DNA of 64,000 bases from Trebouxia sp. TZW2008 (Eukaryota > Chlorophyta > Trebouxiophyceae > Trebouxiales > Trebouxiaceae), in the NCBI GenBank assembly GCA_002118135.1, contig BDIU01000201.1, positions 1-64,000 on the forward strand, read 5' to 3'. The notes under the pieces are model-generated. The model was given only the letters and a program-made list of their open reading frames with translations, did no database searches and was not told the origin of the DNA. Shown here piece after piece: positions 33,914 through 46,900 of the stretch. A program made the translations under genes and the position numbers. Position 1 is the first letter of the stretch, and every line of letters starts with the position of its first letter.

Positions 33914-34982
33914 ACAGTTGCTGCTGTATATGCACAAAGATGCCTTTCCCACAACAGATGTCTCACTGCAGCCTGGGCAGCTGAATCAGGATGGTAATGA
34001 ACATGATAATTACAACACATGCCATTTTGGACAGTGGCTTGCTCACGCAGCGTCAGGAAGCTGTCATGCATGTCGATTTCCAACTTGTGACGCTGGCTCT
34101 ACGGGAAGCGTGTCGTGCTACCAGGCTAGCCCTCTCAGCTAATTACTCACGCTGGCACAGTGAACTCTGACAGCGTCTGCAGGGTTTTGCTGGCTGAGCG
34201 TGTCAAATCATGTGCAAGATGCCAGGCATGAGCACAGTGAGCACCATCTAGATGGCAATGGCTTAGCACCATTGCAGTAGCAACTGCAGGCTGCACGATA
34301 CTGTTGATGATATCATGACAACAGTCAGCACTTAGTGCTAGTCTATGTCAAAGCACTCTCAATCCTTGGTGTGATGGTCAATGTTACTCAACATACTGAT
34401 AAGCTGCTATTTTTCAGAGGTAGGAGTATCAGCAGAACCTTTCTGTTTCCCTCAAAAGCATTGGTCCGAAGGCGGCCGGTCAGTTGCAGTCTGCAACTTG
34501 CAGCAACAGCTAGCAATGTTGACATGATCAATTCTTAGTAATACACTTTTCTTATTTCCGTGGCGAAAGCTGACAACTTTGCTTGGCATGTTGCCAAGCG
34601 CTTTGCAAGGGCGTTGCGGCATCATCAGCGCGGCCCACCCGGTCCACTGCTAACGTGCATCGCTGTCGCCGCGTTGTTTGATGAGTTGAGGCAGTGTTGC
34701 CTCGTTACGAGGGTCAAGCGAGTGTGGTCGACCTCACGGCATGTGTTGACTCAGTGCTTGATGCTGTACACCTGACCCGCTGTCTTGCTGGACTGCGCAC
34801 ACTTGTATTCTAAATCAGACGATCAGCCGTTGTTAACGTTTTTCCGCCTCGACATCACACCCTACAGCAGTGTTGGCTCTCGACATCACAAGGCCTCACA
34901 AGGCTGCTTGCCAAAGCTTGACAAACGCTTTGGTGAGCAGCTCAAGCTGTTTTGACATGGTACTGGGCTTCGCCAGCGCCTG
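33914..34982. other. Intergenic region WDR92 to SFI1
   Basis: Holds the WDR92 3' region and the SFI1 promoter/5' UTR. The 34560-34800 part is GC-richer. No gene was supported. Confidence 0.35.
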
Positions 34983-37900
34983 ATGGGCCCGACTCAGCAC
35001 TCACGCTTTGCGGGAACGCCATCAACTAGTGGCAGGCAGAATGTGACACCACGCCCTCAAGGCAGCAGGAACTCTCCAAACCTACCGCTTCACCCAAAGC
35101 GTGTAGGAGGAGGATACGGCTTTGTCGCAAGCGGGGACAAGGACCCCTTGACTGCTCCAGGAGCAGTCACACAAGCTCTCAGAGCGCTTCCCGCAAATGA
35201 GCACCCATACTCACAGTATGACCTGGACCTTGTGGCTGAGATCCTCCGCAAAGGGGATGCTCAGGTGCACAAGGAGCTCTGTAGTGGCACAGGGTCTGGC
35301 GAGGTAAGCAAAGCAAACCTTGTACAGTGACTTCTCTTTGTACTGACTGCTATGATTACCAAGAAAATTACCTCGAACTGTCCTTACTCACAGATATCAC
35401 TGCAGTCAGAATGCAGTGCTTGGTTTCCAACTTCCTTGTGCTTACTTTAAGAATGTGCTTACCTTACTTTAAGAATGTGCTTACATTGAGTGTCCTCACA
35501 AAGAAAAGTTACTGTAGACCACAACATTTCTTGCTTGCTTTGTGTTCCTTGCAACAGACTAGCTTCACATGCCTGTGCTTTTCTGGATAGTTCATCATCA
35601 TCATCATCATCATGTACATGCTTTCTGGTGAACCTTCGTGAACCTCATATGTACATACAGCAGCAATACATTGCCTTGTTTGTGTCCATCGCAAGCAAAT
35701 GTACGCCTCAGCTAGTGAGTCTGTTTGCAGGTGAGATTGTGCTGAAGTGTTCTGCGCTGTCTGCTGTGCTGCTGCTGTCGGTAACAAATTGCCTTCCAAC
35801 AGTTTTGTCCAACGCTGCTTTGTTTGTGGAACAGTTGACCTTGTTGAAGCTGCTACAAGCTTATGAGGCTGTGCTCAAGAAGCACAACATCAATGCCAGT
35901 GAGGACACATACTACTATCGCCTGTTGCTCAAGTTGAGCCTGGAGCCTAGCCCTGACTGGTGGGGCAAGTTCTACCGTGAATGCGAACAAAATGCCAGGT
36001 AATCCTACAGACTGACCTTTTCGCCCTATCAACCCTGCTGTGTGCTGCAGGCAATATGTACATTCTGCATGCAACAGGTTGTTCATGCGACTTGAATATG
36101 TTGGGAATTGTCACAGTCAGAAACCGTATGGATATCATCATCTTATCTGCAGAAAATTGTTAATATGGTTTTTGTGATGATTTTGCTGCTCAGTCAAGAT
36201 GACTTGCAATCTTCCAAAGCTGTGCTGACATTTCCCATTGGCTGGTGCTGTTGCACAGTGCTCAGCATTTATGCATGCTGCAGTCTGTCACAGCTGTTGC
36301 TGATGCTGCACAGGCTGTGGAGTCAGTTGGGTGAAGCGTCTGCTCAGCCCTCCATACCCCCCTGGCACCCCCCCTCCTCCTATCCTGCAGACACAGCCTA
36401 CACAGTTGCCTCCCCTCCACCCACAAGCCCTAGAAGGACGTGGGAAAGCACCTTACGAGAGATTCCAGGTCACCAGCAGACGCACAGACATGCATCCCCT
36501 GTGCGCCACTATGTTCAAACTGATACCACCAGCCACCAGCAGGAAGATGTGCAGCCGCAGACTGCTGCCAGAACAGATGACGGCTCATCTGACAGAACCC
36601 AACTGCAACCCCAATGCAGCCCCCGGTCCCCCGTGCCAGCCCCAAAAGGGGTGCAGCCAGCTCACACCCCACCGAGCACAGCACAGCGTGCTGACAAAGC
36701 CATCGCAGCTCAGGAGTGGCCACCTCGCCAAATTGATAGGGCCATCTCAGCCCAGGAATGGGAAGCGTTCGGCATCGCTGCGGAGCTGAATGGGCAGAAT
36801 GGGCACTTGTCAAAAGGCAATGGGGCCCTTACTGCCTTTGCCTCGCCTGCCTACCAAAGGCAATTGGCTGAAGGGGAATCGCCTGTCAGCAAGGCCCACT
36901 ATCTCAGACTGCCTGAGGCTGAGAGCTATGAGAGCTTCATGCGCCTAGCTTATGCCTTCCGCCTGTGGCGCAGCCACGCAGAAGCTGAGGCTCTGGACAG
37001 GTGTGCAGCAGTGTACTGCCATTGCGATGCATATTGCTGTTTGTGACACCTTGCTGCTGACACTCAACAGTGCAATGCCATTGTGATGCTGTTGCTGCTG
37101 ATGGGACTATGTTGCTAAGGCTTGGTGATGCAATGCCATTGTGATGCATGTTGCTGCTTTGAGACCTCACTGCTGATGCTCAACAGCGCAATGCTGCAGT
37201 GAAGCATATTCCTGCTTGTGAGACCTTACTGCTGATGCTGAAAGAAGCTGAGGCATCTGACAGGTAGACAACAACTTGTTGCACTTTGCAACATCTTGTA
37301 TGCGATGCACAACTGCTGCAAGTGGCATTGCTGCTTTTCTGAAGCACTGCTGACTTCTCTTGTCACCCCTTTTGCCCTCTTGCCGTGTGAGGCTTGCATT
37401 GGCTTTGGATACACTGTTGGGATCTGCCCAAAACCCAAGATAAGCAGTCTTCTCACCTGTGACTTACACAATGCAGCACCTTGCAGAGGCAACGCTGTCA
37501 AAACATGACAAATCGGCTGTCAGCTGTGGGCTTCTAGGTAGAGCAGTGCGCTGCCTGGTTCTAGCCTAGCGAGCAAAGAGCAGCAGGCAACTGCTGAAGG
37601 CCGCTGCTCACTGGGGATTTTCCGAGTGCAGCACCTTGCAGACGCAATGCTTGCGAAGTCATGTTCTGTGGCTGACACATTGCTGTGTCTTGCAGAGGCA
37701 ATGCTGACAAAGCCATGGCAGATTGGCTTCCAGCTGTCGGCTTTTGATAGCGCCTCACAGGTGTTGCCTGCTTCCCATCTGCCATCACACCGCAGCAAGG
37801 ACTCATCGTTTGGCTGACACAGTATAATGTTTTGCAGAGGCAATGCCGACAAAGCCATGGCAAATTGGCTGTCAGCGGTGGGCTTTTGGGAGGGCCAAGC

Positions 37901-40900
37901 AGTGCGCCGCGTTTTCCTGACATGACACTGCAGCAATCGTCTGTTGGCTGACTGACAAAGCATACTACCTTGCAGAGGCAATGCTCACAAAGCAATGGCA
38001 AACTGGCTGTCGGCTGTGGGGTTTTGGGAGGGCCAAGCAGTGCGCCGCGTTTTCCTGGCCTGGAGGTCGCAGAGCGGCAAGCAGCTGCTGAAAGCCCTGG
38101 CACATTGGGAGTCCTCCCGATTTGGGCTGAGCGCAGCCTTCCGGTGGTGGCGCCGCACTGTGCAGCACTTGCATGACGCTGAGCTGCAGGCGCAGCAACA
38201 CAGGCAACAGCATGCCTGCCGTGCCGCTTTTCAGGCAAGCCCTGCTTTGACTACTTTGCTAACCTGTGTGCTTGCATATGTAAAGCTACCCAAAAGCCCT
38301 GGCTCACAGAAAGCTCGCTCAATTTGGTTTGAGCACAGCATTCAGGTGGTGGCCGGATTGTGCAGCACTTGCATGACGCTGAGTTGCAGGCGCAGCAACA
38401 CAGGCAACAGCATGCCTGCCGTGCAGCCTTTCAGGCAAGCCCTGCTGACTACTTTGCCAACCTGTGTGCTTGCATATGTAAAGCCACCCAAAAGCCCTGG
38501 CTCACGGGAAGCTCTCTCAGTATGGCCTGTGCATAGCATTCAGGTGGTGGCGCCAGACTGTGCAGCACTTGCATGAGGCTGAGCTGCAGGCACAGCAACA
38601 CAGGCAACAGCATGCCTGCCGCGTTGCATTCCAGCTAAGATATGTTTGGTCTTTTACATAAAGCTGCAATGTCAGATAAGCAGCTTCAGGAACAACAAGC
38701 ATCAACATGTATGGCATAGACAGCTCTTTCATTTGGCAAGATCCATTCTCCGTTTATCATACCAGCAATATTGCCTAGCTGAAGACAGTCGTTGTAAGAG
38801 CCATCCAACTGTCTATGTTCATGCTAGGCAGCTGCAACAAGTCAGATCAAGCAAGCTAACATGCACGCAGACATACAAAAGCATGATGTTAATGCATGAT
38901 GCAGGCATGGCAGGTGGTTTTGGGTCTGAGCAAAGCCAAAGCTCGCCGTCTATACCAATGCTTAGCTCACTGGACAGGCCGCAGCTTCAGGACCATGCGC
39001 TTCTGAACAAGCTGGCTGCTTAGCATGCAGACGAACAAAGCCGTAAATGCAGTGCATGTATAACGCAGGCATGGCAGGTGGGGCTAGGTCTGGGCAAAGC
39101 CAAAGCTCGCCGCCTATACCAATGCTTGGCCCACTGGAGGGACCGCAGCCTCAAAATCATGTGGGGTTTCTGGCGAGCTTCTGTCCAGGAGTCGTCTCAG
39201 AATCTGCTGAGGGCTGAGGCTCACTGGCTGTCAGCTCACAAGTGAGTCGCAAATTTTGCCTTGCTGTAGCGATTCAATTGTCTGTCCGCTCACAAGCTTA
39301 GTCACACATGTCCAGTCGATGTAGCAGTGTCAATAGCTGTCAACTCATAAGTGCCTCAGAATCCCAAGTTCCTCTAGCAAGGTAGCAATCTGTTGATCTG
39401 TTGTGGAAAATGTGCCAATGCAACACTCGAAACCTGCTGACCCTACAGTCTGGAGTGCCTGACTGGTGATAACATTTGAGGTCATGCTTGCTAGTCCCAG
39501 TTGTGCTGTTGGTATAGCTGGTGCAAACATTCAATGGAGGACGCAGGCCTTGTTGGTGATTTGCAGAATGTCACCTTCTGGGCAGTAGCTGTCAGTCTAC
39601 CAGTCAGAATTTTACTAGCAACAGCAGCTCTGTCATTCTATGCTTGACATTCAGTGGTCTTGAAGCTGCATGCTGAAAGGGTTCTGACACATCTGTCAAA
39701 CTTGCTGCAGGCTGAAAATGCTGGTGCACTGGAGGCAGGCAGCCACCTGCAAAGCCTCGATTCAGCGCTGCAGCATCAAACTGCAACAGACCCTGGATCA
39801 TCGATCCAAGAGCGTTTGTTGGCAGCACTGGTATTCACGCTATACGACTCTCACCCACCACACTAGAGTGCTGCACCTTGCGGTGACTCGCCTCCGCAAC
39901 AGGGCGCTGTCTAGCGCTTTTGGCGCCTGGATGAGTCACGCACAGCACAAGCAACAGCTGCGGCAGAAGCTGCAGCTGACAGTGGGAAAGTTGTTGTATG
40001 GCAGCTTAGCCAGAAGCTTCACAGCTTGGCGGGAAGCCGCAGCTGACCTGGCGGCAGTCAGGCAGAAGGTGGGGAGCAACCTCAAGAAGCTGATGAATCA
40101 GACAATCTCCCGTGCATTTGCCACCTGGTGTGACTACGCCAAACGGCGGGCAGTCAACACTGATAGGGTATTCACCAGCCTGCAGCGGCTCCGAAACCAC
40201 TGCCTAGCTGCAGCCTTTGCCAGCTGGTCTGAATGCGCACATGACAGGGTTGCTAAGAAAGCCAAGATAGTCGCCTGCTTGGCAAAATTGGCTAACCACA
40301 GCCTGTCTGCTGCATTCCAAAGCTGGCTTGAGGTTGTGGGGGACAAGGCAGCCCGCCGCAGCAGGGCACAAGCAGCAGTGGCCAAAATGCAAAGCAGAGG
40401 CATGTCAGCAGCTTTCAGCACCTGGGCCAGCTATGTAGTGACCAAGCATGGACGGCAAAAGAAGCTTCTGAAGGCTGTACAGAAGCTCCACAGCGCAACT
40501 CTCAGCGCAGCGTTCACAACGTGGGCTGCCTATGTCACTGCAAAGCATGACTGCCAGGATAAGCTGCTGAGAGCAGTACAGAAGCTGCACAATGCCACAC
40601 TGAGTGCGGCTTTTACAACATGGGCAGGCATGTCCCTCCACAAAGCAAAGCTGAAGTCCACAGCTGCAGTCTGCATCCAACGCATGACTCAGCTTCGCTT
40701 GTCCGCTGCTTTTCAAACTTGGCACGAGGTAGCTGCAGAGCAGGCACAGCTCAAGCTCAAAGTCAGGTCCGGCCTGCTCAAGCTCACGCTGCGCACGCTG
40801 AGCTCAGCGTTCGAAGGCTGGAGGAGCAATGCTGTTGAGCTGGCTGATGAGCGTGCTGTGCTGAGCTTGTGTCTTGAACACATGAAAATTGCTCGCTTGA

Positions 40901-43900
40901 GGGCCAGCTTCAGCCTCTGGCAAGAGCAGGCTGAGTGGCAGGCTGAGAGCAAAGTCAAGATTCAGCAGTGCCTCAAACAGATTCTCAGCGCCACACAGGT
41001 GATTGCTCAGGCTGACCTCTCCTTTGCTATTGCTCGTGCTGTAATCTGTTGCTATCCGCTTTGTCACACAGCTGAGGAACAGGCAGGCTCACTGCAGCAC
41101 GGATTGTCATCATGCATAGCGCCATAAAGTGCTTTGCGTGCACTGTCATGTGGCTAGTGATTGCACACGCTGGCTTCAACCTGAGCCTGCACAGAGCGTT
41201 AAGTCACTATTCCTACTTGTTACACAGCTGGTGATTGCATAAGATACCTGCAGCAGGGTTTGTCAACATGCAAAGCACAACCTGTGGCTCTCTTTGCTCT
41301 ATTATGCAGCTGGTGAGCGCAAGGCTGACTGCAGCAAGTCTCTGTCGTGATACGCAGTGAGACACGTTGCTCATGTGAGCTTGAGACTCTTATCCTTGAT
41401 CAGGCTGGAATAATGAAAAGCGTAAATATTCACATGGCAAGCCTTGTAGCGTGCAACATCACTGGTTTGCACTTCAGATTCGCGCCTGGCGAGCCTGGTT
41501 GGATTATGTAGACGACAGGCTTGCTGCCAAAGCCAAAACGCACAACGCAGCAGCCTTCTGGCGCAACCACCAGGCCGCTGTGGCCTTCCAGCAATGGCAG
41601 CAGCAAGTGGCTATAGCCCATGAGATGAAGGCCAAGGCTGCTGTCATCGTTGGCAGGCTGAGGAACTCAACACAGGTATGCTGAAAGCCTCACCTCTTTC
41701 TGCTTTTGCTTTGTTCTCCATCACTTTATTGTGACACCATTTGGTGCTGTCATTTGCGGAGCCTAAGGACGTACCATCTGCTAGTCCAAAAAACAAAACG
41801 ACATGATCAGAGGCTGACTCCTGTGCCTTTGTGATGCAGGCCCAGGCATTTGCCAGCTGGAAAGATCTGCTAGTCTATAGGCAGGCAAAGCGCACTGCTA
41901 TGTCAGACAGTGTCAAACGCCTGTTGCAAGGCACTCTGGGAAGGGCCTTTACAGCCTGGAACAGCAGGGTGCATGAGCAGGCCAATTTGAAAGCCAGGGC
42001 CACAGCGTGCCTAGCGCGCTTCATGCATTCGCACATTGCCCAGGCTTTCAGTGCCTGGGTGGATTGGACCGCTATGCAAAAGGATCACAGGTGATTTCAA
42101 ATAAACTGGTCTGCTTTGCTGTTCATGCTGATTCTTAAGAGCAATCAGAACACAAAAGGGTCAGAAATTATGCTTGCATGATTGCTCCAACCATGTACAT
42201 GACTTCCAAAACCCCCTGTTGAGTTTTCATGATGTCGAACCTGCTTCGCTCATCTGGTTCATCGCCTGATGGATTGAGATATTGTTGTATCTAGGTCTAG
42301 GATGTGTCTGCTTTGACCTGCATAGTACAATCAAGACTGTTTCCAGACCTAGGCTCTTGATAATGGTACCCTGACAAAGTGTTTTGACCGGAGTTTTGAA
42401 GCAACTAAAGCCCCTCTTCCTTTTGGGTGACAAGTACTTGTACTTGGAAAAGAACGCAATGACTGAGTTCGTGATTGAAGTCCCCAAGTGCTGCAGGGCT
42501 AAGGTGGTGATGAGCGTAAAGCGCATGCTGAACCGCGTCTTGGCCGAGGCCTTTGCTGGCTGGAGGCAGCATGCTGCACAGCGCAAACAGGAGCAGCAGA
42601 TTGTTGCTCAAGTGGCTCAGCTGCCGGCGCGTAATATGGCAAAGCGCACTTGGGCCGTGTGGTGGCAGGCATATCAGCACAAGCTGCAGATGCGCCGGGC
42701 TGTGCAGGCGCTGGTGCATGGGACTGCCCTTAGGGTGTTGCGCCACTGGCAGGTCAGTTTGCTGTGCAGTGCTGTGCCCTGCTGTGCTGTGCTTTTCTGT
42801 GCCGGCCCATGTGAAGTCCTATCAGCACAAGCTGCAGATGCGCAGAGCTGTGCAGGCGCTGGTGCATGGAACTGCCCTCAGGGTGTCGTGCCACTGGCAG
42901 GTGAGTGTGCTGTGCTGTGCTGTGCTGTGCTGTGCCATGCCGTGCTGGGCCTTGTGACGGCAGACCAGTACAAGCTGCAGATGCGCCGGGCTGTGCAGGC
43001 ATTGGTGCATGGAAATGCCCTCAGGGTGTTGCGTCACTGGCAGGTGAGTGTCTTGTGCCATGCTATGCCAAGCCGTGCCGTACCGTGCTGTGCTGAGCTG
43101 TGCTGTGCTGTGCTGGCTGGGCACTCTGATGGCGGGCGCATCAGCTCAAGCTGCAGATGCACAACGCTGTGCAGGCGCTGATGCATGGCTTTGCAGTCAG
43201 GATGTTGCGCCACTGTCAGGTCAATTTGATTTTGCCGTGCTGTATTGCACCATGCTGTGCTGTGCTCGGCCTTGTGACGGCAGACCGTCACAAGCTGCAG
43301 ACCGTCACAAGCTGCAGATGCACAGAGCTGTGCAGGCGCTGATGCATGGCACTGCCCTCAGGGTCTGCACCACTGGCAGCTTAGTTTGCTTGTGCTGTGC
43401 TGTACTCTGCTGTGCTGCGCTGTGCTATGCTATGCTGTGCTGGGCTGGGCCAGGCCAATTTGTCTGCAGTTGATGTCCTAACAGGCTTTGCCTGTGCGAG
43501 CGTTGAGGAAGATACATCGCTGCTTCACTTTGCTGTGGGGCATAAGAAGCAGCAAGCACTTCAGCTAAGTTCAGCATGACTGCTGTGATGATGCAGGATG
43601 CTGCGGGGGAACAGAGGCAGCGCAAGGCCGCAGCGGCAGCGTGTCTGTCCCGCATGCGCAACTGGAAGCTGGCCCAAGCCTTCTCTGTATGGCAGGAATA
43701 CCTGTTGCATTATAAGGTATGTCTCACCCACCACTCAGATGTAACATGGACATCACTGCGGCACTGAATCATTGTTGCTGCTGCAAATCATTCTGATTGG
43801 TCAACAAAGCTGCGCCTGATTTGGCAAATCTTCATGTATAAGATATGTATATTGATGACCTGGCAAAGATTCAGCTCAAGCACCTGGAACTAGGCTCGAA

Positions 43901-46900
43901 TGTTTTATGATGAGGAAACTATGTATTGGTGTCACCTTTGTGGGTTCTGGCAGGAGGTGCAAGCCCTGCTGGGTCCAGTGCTAGCAAGGTGGCAGAACAA
44001 GCAGCTAGCATCAGGCATGCAAGCCTTTGCCTACAATGTGGCCGCAAGTCAGGCCAAGAGGCAGCAGCTGCAGAGGGCAGTGCAGTGGTGGAGCAAAACA
44101 GCTCTGGCGGCTGCATTTCTTCAATGGAAACAGACTGTGGAGGTGAGCCAAGCTGTCATAGTGACACGCATTCGATGTAACCAACTGCTGGCAGGCTGAC
44201 GCATTCAATGTATTTAACTGCTGGCAGGCTGCAATATATCAGGCTCAGATCTAGTCTGCCTTGCGAAAATATATAAGCTGAACAGCGTATTGTCTCTATT
44301 GACAGGCCTGCTCCTCCTCTGAGGACATAACATAAGCAGCCAACAAGATTCTGGCTTCAGTCATCACATGACGTTCTGCATAGTAATGGCATGACTGCAT
44401 CATCAGAGTGTTTCAGCTTCTGTACCATGGCAAGCATGGCATTGTTTACATTCATGCACAAAACAGATCTAGCATGGACATGATTTAAGCGGTATGTCCT
44501 TATGTCACAAAGGCAGCATGAGATACCTGGATGGTTCTGCAAGTAAACATTCTACCTGTAGTCTACAGGAGCAGGAGCAGAGGTCTGCTGCTGTAGCTCA
44601 AGCCAGCTGAGTGATGTGCGATGTGAAGCTAGCAGCTGCATGGCTGTTCTTCAGCAGCATTGCCTATTTCTGTGACAAAGCGCAACACCACATGCTTGCA
44701 CGCTGTTATAGGAGCAGAAACAGGAGTCCGCTGCTCTGGCCCAAGCCAGCCGAGTGATGTGCATTGTGAAGCTGGCAGCTGCTTGGCGTGGCTGGATGGC
44801 TGTTGTGGAGCAGCGCCACTACCTGAAGGACAAGCTCAGCTTTGCAGCCAATCTGTTCACCAACAAACGCCTCACCCTAGCCTGGAACGCTTGGAGGGTA
44901 GGGTTCTGTATTCTTGATCTCAAATATTACCATTTTGAGAGCTATACCTTTGACGCGTATGCTTTGTAAACCTAGGCATCTCTGTGTGTCAATTGTCATG
45001 CTTTGTTTGCAGAGACGTCAAGCTGACATCAGCTGACCCTTGGCTGCTCTGAGGTGTTCTCTTACGTTAGCTGATGGCACAGACATTTGCGCTTATCTCC
45101 TTTTGCAGCATAGAGTCTTAGTAGCATGCTACATTTGGAGGCAATACTTTCTAGGGGCAAGCACATGCATCTTGCATGCTGCTTCATGCATTGCTGCCCT
45201 AATGACACAGAAGGGCACACCAAGATCACACAACATGCTGTAGGCAAAGATGACTGCCAGGCAGGCCAAGGCAGACAGGCTTGCATCATCAGTGCGCTTG
45301 GGAAGGCAGAGTGCTCAGCAAGGCTTTCCTGCATGCATTGCTGCAGTACCACTGACACAAGATGGCCATTGACACAGAAAGCTTACGCTGCATGCTGCAG
45401 GCAAAGGTGACTGCCAGACAAGCGAAAGCAGACCGCCTTGCATCAGCAGTGGGCGCTTGGGGAGGCAGCATGCTTAGCAAGGCCTTCCTGCTTACATTGC
45501 TGAATTCATTTGACACAGTTGACACAGAAAGTGGCACTGACACAGCAAGGTCATGTGCATGCTGCAGGCAAAGGTGGCAGCTTGACAAGCCAAAGCAGAC
45601 CGCCTTGCAGCAGCTGTGGGCGCTTGGGCAAGCAGCATGCTGAGCAAGGCCTTCATGCATGCATTGCTGCACTGATGTACTGATACTGATTCAAGACTGA
45701 CACTGGCACAAAAGGGCTGTACGCATGATGCAGGCAAAGGTGACTGCCAGACAGGCCAAGGCAGACAGGCTTGCATCAGCAGTAGGCGCTTGGGGCGGCA
45801 GCATGCTCAGGAAGGCTTTTACCACTTGGAAAGACAGGCATGCCAGCTGGCAGCAGGGCCACGCCAAAGTGGCTAGGGCAGCAGCCCTGTGGCGCAGTAG
45901 AGCTGTGGCTGGTGCCTTCCAGCAGTGGAAGGAGGCTGCTGTCTACCAGCAAGAGCTCAGGCTGCGTCTCACTGGGGCTGTTGGTGAGCATCAAAACTTT
46001 TTCCCCTTATAGAGTGCTAAGCCAGCAGAATGTCATGCCGGAGGTGCAGTTGCCAGCGGTGCGACTGCATGTGCAGCCAAATGCATGCCTGCTTCAATGG
46101 CACACCTTGTGGATCAGTGGACCTGTTGCAGCATGGAGTGTCAGCATCAGATGCTGCCTGCACAAAGCGTAGGCAATGCTGTCACATCAATGACATTTGC
46201 AGCAGCTTCACCACACAGTGTTGACTTCACTGCAGTCTGCTGCCCATCACGTGCAGGTAGCATGCCGCATGTTTGCAGCAGTGGCCTTTTGAGTGCTGCA
46301 AGCAGCTGGCAATTTTGTGGTGTTCACTATGTGTTTGCTTGCAGCACGCCTGAGCCATCGGTCTCTGGCAGCAGCCTTTGACGCCTGGTGCCTGTTTGTG
46401 GAGGACCGCAGCTTGGCTCTGCAGCACTTCGAGGTGGCCTTGACCCACTGGAGCAAAGCCACCCTTATCAGCGCCTGGCAAGCATGGCAAGACCACGTCG
46501 TGTACTCCCAAGAGAGGCGGGACATCACCAACAGGGCGCTGCACCACTTTCTGAACCGCACCCTGGCCGCAGCCTTCCGGCAGTGGCAAGCGGTCGCAGG
46601 CAGGAAGAAGGAGAGTGCATTCAAAGCAAGCGCCTGCCTGCAGCGGCTTCTCCACAGCTGCCTGGCAGCAGCATTCCAGAGCTGGCGGGAAGCTGCTGAG
46701 CAGCTGCATGACAAGCACCAGCGCATGCAGTGGGCAGCAGCGCACTTCTTGAATCAGCGCTTGGCTGTCTGTTTCCTCACCTGGCGCGCTGTTTCAGAAG
46801 AAGCCCTTTTGGGTGCAGCCAAGCTTGAGCATGCTGTTGGGCACTGGATGCATGGCACTGTTGCCAGGGTGTTCAATGCCTGGAGGTCATGGGCACATTT

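Noticed and set aside
37561..38238. 225-residue minus-strand open frame
   Set aside because: Antisense shadow of the SFI1 exon 4 copies; composition mirrors the plus-strand repeat and no family fits.
46227..46745. 172-residue minus-strand open frame
   Set aside because: Shadow of the SFI1 exon at 46345-46929.
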